A DNA stretch of 64,000 nucleotides from Bin5 sp965218625 (GTDB lineage Bacteria > Chloroflexota > Anaerolineae > Caldilineales > Caldilineaceae): the NCBI GenBank assembly GCA_965218625.1, contig CBDCLG010000020.1:682001-746000 (forward strand), written 5' to 3'. The notes beneath the pieces are model-generated. The model saw only the letters and a list, made by a program, of their open reading frames with translations, did no database searches and was not told the DNA's origin. This document shows positions 10,332-17,830 of this stretch, one piece after another; within the stretch, counting starts at the first letter, position 1, and every line of letters begins with the position of its first letter. The position numbers and the translations under genes were made by a program.

Positions 10332-11060
10332 ATGACGCAAGAGGGCCAAAACGCTGAACAGAGTTTCGCAGAACTGCGCCGACCGCAACCTGTTGCCCAG
10401 CAGCGGGAAACGGCCATGCTTATCCTGCGCCACGGCAACCAGACCGGCCAGGGCTGGCCTCTCAGCCGCACCACCCCCCTGATTGTCGGGCGCCACGATG
10501 AATGCCACGTTACACTGCCGGACCGCCAAGTCAGCCGCAACCACGCCCGCATATTCTGGGACGGCTACGGCTACGCAATCGAAGATTTGGGCAGCAAAAA
10601 CGGGACCCATGTCAATGGAGTCGATATCGCCGACGCGCCCCATAGTCTTGCGGACGGCGATGAAGTGCAGATAGCCCTACGATTCAAAATGGCCTTTGTC
10701 GATGACGAGGCGACGACACCGCTGACGCTGGACACGCCCGAATCGGAAGAACAAGTGGGGTCAGGTCTGCGCATCGAAGAGGAGACCCGCCAGGTCTGGC
10801 TCAACGGAACGCAGTTGGACCCGCCCCTCAGCCTCCATCAATACCGGCTGCTGAGCGCGCTTTGGCATGAGGGCGGCGGCGTAATGACACGTGAGCAGAT
10901 TGTGCAGGCGGTATGGCCGGAGACCAGCGGCGACGGTGTGAGCAAGCAGGCCATTGACGCGCTCGTGCGCCGACTGCGGGAACGGCTCAGCGAACATGAC
11001 GACAGGGATGACTATATAATCACTGTGCGCGGACACGGATTCAGGCTGGAAAACCCCTGA
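10332..11060 (+). CDS. FHA domain + OmpR-type winged-helix transcriptional regulator
   Basis: 242 residues. I place the start at the ATG at 10332 because AGAGGG lies six bases upstream; ATGs at 10326 and a TTG at 10308 are in frame. Residues about 25-120 form an FHA domain (VGRHDECHV, VSRNHARI, LGSKNGTHVNG), which binds phosphothreonine peptides. Residues about 150-240 form a Trans_reg_C winged helix (LSLHQYRLLSALW, MTREQIVQAVWP, VSKQAIDALVRRLRERL, ITVRGHGFRLE). There is no receiver domain, so FHA probably replaces it as the phospho-input. EmbR of mycobacteria also links FHA and a winged helix to a Ser/Thr kinase, with the domains in the opposite order. Followed after 84 bases by hemW. Confidence 0.9.
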   Translation: MTQEGQNAEQSFAELRRPQPVAQQRETAMLILRHGNQTGQGWPLSRTTPLIVGRHDECHVTLPDRQVSRNHARIFWDGYGYAIEDLGSKNGTHVNGVDIADAPHSLADGDEVQIALRFKMAFVDDEATTPLTLDTPESEEQVGSGLRIEEETRQVWLNGTQLDPPLSLHQYRLLSALWHEGGGVMTREQIVQAVWPETSGDGVSKQAIDALVRRLRERLSEHDDRDDYIITVRGHGFRLENP

Positions 11061-11144
11061 TAGAGATCGTGGGGAAGGAGGCTTTCTCCTTTCACTCTCC
11101 TCTCTTCACTCTCTCCGCCTGCACGGAGCGCCGTCACAGGATTG

Positions 11145-12506
11145 ATGAAGGTCTCGGCTGCATTGCCTCCGACATATTCCACGCGCCGCGAACGGAGAAA
11201 GACTGACGTCGACGGCAACGCGCGCACCGCGCCCGCCGGCAGACAAGATCGCCCCACCTCCACAAATAAGCGCCCACTTGGCCTCTATATCCATATTCCC
11301 TTCTGCGCCCGCAAGTGTCCCTATTGCGATTTCAATACCTATGCACGCCTGGAACCGCTTTACGAATCCTACACGCAGACGCTCTGCCGCGAACTGACGC
11401 GCTGGGCCCCACTTCTCAACGGACGCACGGTGCAGACGGTATTCATGGGCGGCGGCACGCCGACCGTTCTCAGCGCAGGCCAACTCACCCGCATCTTCAA
11501 ACTGGTCCGCACAGAGTTTTCCCTGGCGGCGGACGCCGAAATCAGCGTGGAAGCCAATCCGGGCAGCGCGGATTGGGGCCATTTCACGCTACTGCGAGAA
11601 CTGGGCGTGAACCGGTTGAGTATGGGCGTGCAGAGCTTTCAGCCGCCGGAACTGGCCTTTCTGGGCCGCATCCACAGCGCGGACGACGCGCTGCACGCCT
11701 TTGACGCAGCATTGAAAGCAGGATTTGAGAACATCAATCTCGACTTCATGTTCGGCCTGCCGCAGCAATCGCTGAACGCCTGGAGCGACACGCTGGACAT
11801 GGCGCTCAAACTCGCGCCCCAGCATCTCAGTCTTTACAGCCTGATCGTCGAGCCGGACACACCGCTGGCGCACTGGGTGGAGACCGGGCAGACACCACCG
11901 CCTGATGATGACCTGGCAGCGAAACAGTACGAGACCGCGATGGCGAGGCTGCGGAAAGCCGGTTACGTCCACTACGAAGTGTCTAACTGGACGCGCGACA
12001 CGGAGTTCGCCTGCCGGCACAACCTCATTTACTGGCGCAATCAGGACTGGATCGGTGTCGGGCCGGGCGCACACAGCCATCTGCGCTATCCCCTGTCCGC
12101 GCGACTACGCCGCGAGCTGACTCGGGGAGGTATCGGCGCGGCCGCACAGAAAACGGCTGTGAGTATGCAATGCGGGCAGGCTGCGCTGCGCTGGTCCAAC
12201 CGTAAGGGCGTGCAAGGCTACATGAAGCGCATCGATTCCGGCGAGACACCCGTTGACTTCTGTGAGGAACTGCCGGCCGTTGTCTCCATGGGCGAAACGA
12301 TGATGCTCGGCCTGCGCCTTGTCCGGGAAGGGGTGCCATTCGCCCGCTTTGAAGCGTTGCACGGGCAGCCTATGCAGGCCGTCTTCGGCCCAAAACTGGG
12401 CCGCTTGCAGGATGCCGGCATGCTGGAATCGAATCAGGAACGGGTGCGCCTGACCGCCAGAGGGCTGCTGCTCGGCAACCGTGTCTTCAGCGAGTTCGTT
12501 GCCTAG
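11145..12506 (+). CDS. hemW: HemW-like radical SAM protein (heme chaperone / oxygen-independent coproporphyrinogen oxidase-like)
   Basis: 453 residues. The radical SAM cluster motif CxxxCxxC is CARKCPYC (about residues 52-59), preceded by LYIHIPF, the HemW signature. GGGTPT follows at about 105 and the HemW C-terminal domain at about 370-450 (MMLGLRLVREG, GRLQDAGML). Family members bind heme and transfer it to respiratory proteins; true HemN activity is less likely for this subgroup. About 45 residues precede the core, more than usual, so the start is uncertain (ATG 11145, TTG 11142). Confidence 0.88.
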   Translation: MKVSAALPPTYSTRRERRKTDVDGNARTAPAGRQDRPTSTNKRPLGLYIHIPFCARKCPYCDFNTYARLEPLYESYTQTLCRELTRWAPLLNGRTVQTVFMGGGTPTVLSAGQLTRIFKLVRTEFSLAADAEISVEANPGSADWGHFTLLRELGVNRLSMGVQSFQPPELAFLGRIHSADDALHAFDAALKAGFENINLDFMFGLPQQSLNAWSDTLDMALKLAPQHLSLYSLIVEPDTPLAHWVETGQTPPPDDDLAAKQYETAMARLRKAGYVHYEVSNWTRDTEFACRHNLIYWRNQDWIGVGPGAHSHLRYPLSARLRRELTRGGIGAAAQKTAVSMQCGQAALRWSNRKGVQGYMKRIDSGETPVDFCEELPAVVSMGETMMLGLRLVREGVPFARFEALHGQPMQAVFGPKLGRLQDAGMLESNQERVRLTARGLLLGNRVFSEFVA

Positions 12507-12553
12507 GCGTAGACGGGCCTGGAGTCACTCTTTTCTTAGTTCGCGCTCTTCTG

Positions 12554-12576
12554 GCGAAATTGCATAGCAATTTCGC
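12554..12576. repeat. Perfect inverted repeat upstream of the HAD-coaD pair
   Basis: Ten-base arms (GCGAAATTGC / GCAATTTCGC) flank a 3-base loop. No T-tract follows on either strand, so it is not a standard terminator; it may be an operator or an mRNA hairpin 26 bases before the next start. Confidence 0.5.
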
Positions 12577-12601
12577 GACAGATTTCAAACGGAGTAAGCC
12601 A

Positions 12602-13312
12602 GTGTTGCAGGCGATTGTATTCGACTTTGACGGGACGATTCTGGACACCGAGACGCCAGATTACCAGACCTGGCAGGAAATCTACAGCAGCTACGACGTT
12701 GCGCTGCCACTCGGCCTCTGGCTGCAATGCGTGGGCGGCGGTACGGGCGATTTCGACCCCCATGACCATCTGGAAACAGAGTTGGGTCGCGCCATTGACC
12801 GCCAGCGCCTTCGCACGGAACGGCGGCGGCGGTTTCTGGACCGCGTCCACGCCCAACCTGTCCTGCCGGGCGTGCACGAACTGATCGCTGCGGCCCAACG
12901 GCGGCGACTGAAGCTGGCGGTTGCCTCCAGTTCAGACCGCAACTGGGTGGACTCACATCTGCAACGACTGGGCCTGCGGGACCACTTCGACGCGGTCGTC
13001 ACAGCCGATGATGTCGAGCGGGTCAAACCGGACCCTGCTCTCTATAGCCTGGCCGTGAAGCGGCTGGATGTGCCGGCCCGCCGCGCGGTCGCAATCGAGG
13101 ATTCCTACAACGGAATGTTGGGAGCAAAAGGCGCCGGGCTGCATTGCATCGCGGTCCCCAATCACATAACGCGTCACTCCGACTTCTCCGCCGCCGACCT
13201 GCTGCTGGACTCGATCGCCTGCATGGCTGCGGAAGAACTGATCGACCGCTTCAACGGCCCGCCGGTCAGCCCCGCAAAAGGGACCCCCTCCAGCTTGAAG
13301 GAAGCTGTATGA
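12602..13312 (+). CDS. HAD-superfamily hydrolase (subfamily IA, phosphoglucomutase/phosphatase-like)
   Basis: 236 residues from a GTG with GGAG upstream; the open frame to 12560 crosses the inverted repeat and is unlikely to be translated. Motif I is DFDGTILDTE, with nucleophile Asp and acid/base Asp two residues on. Motif II is the Ser of ASSSDRNW, motif III is the Lys of RVKPDPALY, and motif IV is the acidic IEDSYNG. The cap is of the helical C1 type. Family members dephosphorylate small phosphosugars or isomerise beta-phosphoglucose; the substrate is not readable. Its stop overlaps the coaD start by four bases (ATGA). Confidence 0.88.
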   Translation: MLQAIVFDFDGTILDTETPDYQTWQEIYSSYDVALPLGLWLQCVGGGTGDFDPHDHLETELGRAIDRQRLRTERRRRFLDRVHAQPVLPGVHELIAAAQRRRLKLAVASSSDRNWVDSHLQRLGLRDHFDAVVTADDVERVKPDPALYSLAVKRLDVPARRAVAIEDSYNGMLGAKGAGLHCIAVPNHITRHSDFSAADLLLDSIACMAAEELIDRFNGPPVSPAKGTPSSLKEAV

Positions 13313-13785
13313 CCCGCGCCATCTATCCCGGCAGCTTCGATCCCTTCCATCACGGCCATCGAGACATCGCACGACGCGCGGCCGCCCTCTTTGATGAACT
13401 GATCGTCACCATATTCGACGCGCCCGCCAAGCGGCTGCTGTTTTCGACCGATCAGCGGATTCAGCTGGCCCGGGAAGCCGTACAGGATGTCGAAAATATT
13501 TCGATTGTGTCATATAGCGGACTAACGGTAAAATGGGCAGAGTGCCACGGCGTGCGCGTGATCGTGCGCGGCCTGCGAAATGTCGATGACCTGAGCTTCG
13601 AGTCCCGCATCGACATGGCAAACCGGCACATGGCCCCGCAGGTCGAGACCTGCTACCTGCTGTGCAGCACGGAGTACGCTTATCTCAGTTCAACGATATT
13701 GAAGGAGGTGGCCAGCCTGGACGGCGACATTTCGGGTTGGGTGACACCGCATACCGCGCAGGCGCTGCGGCGGCGGTTTGCATAA
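13309..13785 (+). CDS. coaD: Phosphopantetheine adenylyltransferase
   Basis: 158 residues from the ATG at 13309, which overlaps the preceding stop. Catalyses the fourth step of coenzyme A biosynthesis, joining ATP to 4'-phosphopantetheine. The nucleotidyltransferase signatures are GSFDPFHHGHRD (HxGH) near the N-terminus and the ATP-binding segment STEYAYLSSTILKEVA near residue 120. RGLRNVDDLSFE matches the family's RG.R...D...E block. Length is normal for bacterial CoaD. Confidence 0.96.
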   Translation: MTRAIYPGSFDPFHHGHRDIARRAAALFDELIVTIFDAPAKRLLFSTDQRIQLAREAVQDVENISIVSYSGLTVKWAECHGVRVIVRGLRNVDDLSFESRIDMANRHMAPQVETCYLLCSTEYAYLSSTILKEVASLDGDISGWVTPHTAQALRRRFA

Positions 13786-13882
13786 TTCCGCTTCCAATCC
13801 TGAGTATCCCGCTGCCGCGCCCCGGTATTGCCGGGTGCTGATATCTGACTAGGAAAGACTGCTACGAAAGTCCAAACTGATC

Positions 13883-14431
13883 ATGGAAATACTACAACTG
13901 GTTGACCAACTCGAACAGACCTTGAATCGAGGGTGGCGCGTGCCTCTCTCTCCATCGCTGATCGTTAATTCAGAGGAGTGTCTGCAGCTGATCGATCAGA
14001 TGCGCATCAGCATTCCCAGCGCGATCAAGGAAAGCGAGCGCATGATCACCGAGCGGGACCGTATCATCAGCGATGCGCAAGCGCGGGCAGAGCAGATAAT
14101 TGCGCACGCCGAGCAGCAGGCCATCCAGATCGTAAGCGAAGACTCGATCACCGAGCGCGCACGCGAAGAAGCCGAGCGCATCATCGCACATGGACACGCC
14201 GAAGCGATCCGTTTGGTTGATGAGGCCGAGGTCTACGCCCTTGACGTGCTCTACCGGCTGCGAGACAACCTGAACAACTCATTGCAGCAGGCCGAAAACG
14301 GCATCCAGGCCATCGAAGCCAGCCAGGCGCCGCAGGAGGAGACCGGGTTGGAAGAAACCGAAGCAGAATTCGTACCTCCACCGTCGCTCCAATCCGACGA
14401 ATTCAATGATGAGTCCGAGGACGAGGAGTAA
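13883..14431 (+). CDS. Coiled-coil protein of unknown function, DivIVA/stator-like composition
   Basis: 182 residues, starting at the ATG at 13883. Residues about 50-140 are a continuous charged helix (RMITERDRIISDAQARAEQI and onward) resembling b-type ATP synthase stators, and the tail is acidic (DEFNDESEDEE). No membrane segment is present. Similar small coiled-coil proteins follow coaD in other Chloroflexota and Firmicutes and are often called ATPase in databases, but no nucleotide-binding motif is visible here. A scaffold or cell-division-associated role is possible but not supported by a motif. Confidence 0.75.
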   Translation: MEILQLVDQLEQTLNRGWRVPLSPSLIVNSEECLQLIDQMRISIPSAIKESERMITERDRIISDAQARAEQIIAHAEQQAIQIVSEDSITERAREEAERIIAHGHAEAIRLVDEAEVYALDVLYRLRDNLNNSLQQAENGIQAIEASQAPQEETGLEETEAEFVPPPSLQSDEFNDESEDEE

Positions 14432-14458
14432 ACGCCGCCCGCATCCTACCTCCCTTTG

Positions 14459-15652
14459 ATGAACCGTCCTATCGTCCCCTCTGAGAAGGGCGAACTTCCC
14501 ATCGGTAAATCCAAATTCGCCAACTGGATAGCATTCCTCGCGGCCCTGTCACCCCGTGTCCGGAAACTGATCGGCGCGCTGCTTGTGTGCAGCGTCGTCG
14601 GCTTCACCTATCGCACCTATTTCCGCAATTGGGTCCCTCTCGGCCCGCAGCGAACGGTCACAACCGTCAACGCCAAGATGGGCGTGCACACCCGCCTGAC
14701 CGACGAACCGGACGCGGCCAAGATCAAACGCAGCCTTGAGATGGTGCGCGAAATGGGCGCGCCGTGGATTGTTGAGTATTTCCCCTGGGCCTACTACGAA
14801 CCGCGACGCGGCCACTTCTCGTGGGGTCATCCCGACCTGGTGATCGATCACGCCAACAGGCAGGGCCTGACCGTGATTGCACGCCTGGGCTTCGTGCCCG
14901 AGTGGGCGCGCCCCGAGGAGTCGCATCACCTCTACCTGCCGGAGGAGAGCTACGAGGCGTTCGGACTGTACGCGGCTGAATTTGCGCGGCGCTACCAGGG
15001 CAAAGTGAGCCATATTATCATCTGGAACGAGCCGAATCTGAGCCTGGAGTGGGGTTTTCGCCCCGTCGACCCGGCCGGCTATGTTGAGATGCTGAAGGTG
15101 GTGTACCCAATGGTTAAAGAGGCCGCGCCGGAGATGCTGGTCCTGGCCGGCGCGCTCGCCCCAACGTTGGATCCACCCGGCAGCGAATGGAGTATGAACG
15201 ACCTGAACTATTTGCAGGGGATGTATGACGCCGGCGCGGCCGGCCATTTCGATATCCTTGCTATTCATGCCTATGGCCTGGGATTCGACGCCGACGAGCC
15301 AGCCCACGGGTCGGTGGTCAACTTCCGCCGCGCCGAGCTACTGCGCGAGATCATGGTGCGCAACGGAGACGGCGACAAGACGGCCATGATCACCGAAGGC
15401 GGTTGGAACGATCACCCCCGCTGGACCAGGGCCGTGCGACCGGGACAGCGTATTCTCAACTCGGCACAGGCATTCGAAATCGCCCGCACCGAGTGGCCCT
15501 GGCTCGAAAGCCTGTGCCTGTGGGTCTTTCGCTTCCCCTGGGACCAGAAGAGCTACCAGGACTACTATACCTTTGTCAGCGCCGATTTCGAACCGAAGGC
15601 GATCTATCTGGAGATGCAGCTGTACGCGCAGGGCCGGTTCGAAGCGCCATGA
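14459..15652 (+). CDS. Membrane-anchored clan GH-A-like glycoside hydrolase
   Basis: 397 residues from the ATG at 14459. One hydrophobic segment at about 42-60 (LIGALLVCSVVGFTY) anchors or exports the protein. The catalytic barrel contains the likely acid/base Glu191 in IIWNEPN and nucleophile Glu313 in ITEGGW, with EWGFRPVDPAGY between, a pattern shared with the protein at 2-1348. No SH3b domain is seen. GH39/GH5-type enzymes act on beta-linked sugars; the substrate here is unknown. The heptamer repeat starts 21 bases after its stop. Confidence 0.82.
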   Translation: MNRPIVPSEKGELPIGKSKFANWIAFLAALSPRVRKLIGALLVCSVVGFTYRTYFRNWVPLGPQRTVTTVNAKMGVHTRLTDEPDAAKIKRSLEMVREMGAPWIVEYFPWAYYEPRRGHFSWGHPDLVIDHANRQGLTVIARLGFVPEWARPEESHHLYLPEESYEAFGLYAAEFARRYQGKVSHIIIWNEPNLSLEWGFRPVDPAGYVEMLKVVYPMVKEAAPEMLVLAGALAPTLDPPGSEWSMNDLNYLQGMYDAGAAGHFDILAIHAYGLGFDADEPAHGSVVNFRRAELLREIMVRNGDGDKTAMITEGGWNDHPRWTRAVRPGQRILNSAQAFEIARTEWPWLESLCLWVFRFPWDQKSYQDYYTFVSADFEPKAIYLEMQLYAQGRFEAP

Positions 15653-15673
15653 ACAAGCGAACGGCAATAGACA

Positions 15674-15883
15674 GTGGATAGTGGACAGTGGACAGTGGAC
15701 AGTGGACAGTGGACAGTGGATAGTGGACAGTGGATAGTGGATAGTGGATAGTGGATAGTGGACAGTGGACAGTGGATAGTGGACAGTGGACAGTGGACAG
15801 TGGATAGTGGATAGTGGACAGTGGACAGTGGATAGTGGACAGTGGACAGTGGATAGTGGATAGTGGATAGTGGATAGTGGATA
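15674..15883. repeat. Heptanucleotide tandem array, 30 units of GTGGA(C/T)A
   Basis: Thirty perfect, uninterrupted 7-base units, GTGGACA or GTGGATA, differing only at the sixth base. The order of that base from 5' to 3' is TCCCCCTCTTTT CCTCCCTTCC TCCTTTTT (spaces added), 15 C and 15 T. It fills the gap between the GH-like gene and the family-3 binding protein and includes the latter's GTG start. It resembles in kind the short tandemly repeated heptamers (STRR) known from cyanobacteria; the unit sequence is different. Confidence 0.95.
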
Positions 15884-16728
15884 GTAACGACACAAGGGGC
15901 TGGAATCCACGCGACGCAATCGGGACGCCCTGGTTATGGCTCATAGTCGGCGTGCTGGTCGCGGGGCTGGCCGCCGGCGGCTGGCTTCTTTTACGCCAGG
16001 GCGGGCCGTCGGTGGACAGAACCTGGCTGCAAATGCAGGAGCGGGGCACCTGGCGCGTCGGCATGGACCCAAGCTTTCCGCCCTTCGAAACGCTGGACGC
16101 ACAGGGCGCGCCGGTCGGATATGACGTGGACCTGGCGCGGGCGCTTGCGGCTGAGTGGGGGCTCGAGGCCGAAATCGTCGCCATAGGCTACGACAGCCTG
16201 TTGGACGCGCTGCGGGTTGACCGTGTGGACGCGGTTGTCAGCGCCTTCCCCTTCAACCCCCGCTTGACCAAGGACATACACTATTCGCCGCCCTATTTTG
16301 AGGCCGGCGTCCGTCTGGTGGTCGGCGCTGACACCGCGATCGAGACTGTCGAGGAGTTGGCGGGACGCGCGGTCGCGGTAGAGTGGGGCAGCCGGGGGGA
16401 CGCAATTGCCCGCCGCCTGCAACGCGAGGGCATCGCGCTGGAACGGCTGCCGTTTCAATCATCGCAGGAGGCGCTCGATGCTCTCCTCGCGGGCGCCGGC
16501 GACGCGCTCCTGCTTGACGGCGTCAGCTTGCGGCTGGCCCAGGGCGAAGGCAAACCGGTCCGGGCAGTCGGACCTGCGCTGGACGCAGACCCCTACGTTA
16601 TTGCCGTGTCGATCAAAGCGCACCAGTTGCAAGCCGCGCTGTATGAAGCTCTTGCGGCGCTGGAGCAGGAAAAGGAGCTGGAACTGCTGGAAGACCTGTG
16701 GTTTGGGGAGATGACGCGGGGCGAGTGA
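15877..16728 (+). CDS. Family-3 solute-binding protein, N-terminally membrane-anchored (amino-acid-type)
   Basis: 283 residues. The start is the GTG at 15877, the first base of the last repeat unit; an in-frame TAG at 15868 excludes anything upstream, and later starts would cut the membrane helix. A helix at about 18-40 (PWLWLIVGVLVAGLAAGGWL) is followed by a complete SBP_bac_3 fold: WRVGMDPSFPPFE, GYDVDLARALA, DAVVSAFPFNPRL, YSPPYF, VAVEWGSRGDAIAR. This family binds amino acids or similar small ligands for ABC import or chemoreception. No permease or ATPase gene is adjacent, so it may serve a distant transporter. The ribosome-binding site would have to be within the repeat (GTGGA units). Confidence 0.88.
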   Translation: MDSNDTRGWNPRDAIGTPWLWLIVGVLVAGLAAGGWLLLRQGGPSVDRTWLQMQERGTWRVGMDPSFPPFETLDAQGAPVGYDVDLARALAAEWGLEAEIVAIGYDSLLDALRVDRVDAVVSAFPFNPRLTKDIHYSPPYFEAGVRLVVGADTAIETVEELAGRAVAVEWGSRGDAIARRLQREGIALERLPFQSSQEALDALLAGAGDALLLDGVSLRLAQGEGKPVRAVGPALDADPYVIAVSIKAHQLQAALYEALAALEQEKELELLEDLWFGEMTRGE

Positions 16729-16756
16729 AGAGGAGCGGAAGAACGCCCGCCCCTCT
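16729..16756. terminator. Candidate hairpin between convergent genes
   Basis: Ten-base arms with one mismatch (AGAGGAGCGG / CCGCCCCTCT) around an 8-base loop, placed directly after the binding-protein stop and before the ilvE stop. No clear T-tract follows. Confidence 0.35.
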
Positions 16757-16765
16757 GTCATGCAA

Positions 16766-17689
<924 letters not shown>

Positions 17690-17787
17690 CGCTGTACTCC
17701 TTTAGCCGCATTGGGGCGGTGGTCGTCGGGCGGTGGTCAGAATTCGCATCGGCGCTCAACCACCAGACACCGTGAATTCGGGTTTGC

Positions 17788-17816
17788 ATTATACAGTGGA
17801 AGAATCGGTTTGGCTA
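17788..17816 (-). promoter_or_regulatory. Sigma-70 promoter for ilvE
   Basis: On the minus strand TAGCCA and TATAAT are separated by 17 bases, predicting a start near 17781 and a leader of about 90 bases before ilvE. Confidence 0.6.
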
Positions 17817-17830
17817 AGAATCGACCGCCT

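Noticed and set aside
15674..15883. CRISPR array or repeat-protein gene
   Set aside because: Units are 7 bases with no spacers, so not CRISPR; on the plus strand the array is full of TAG stops, and the antisense frames are stop-free by construction.
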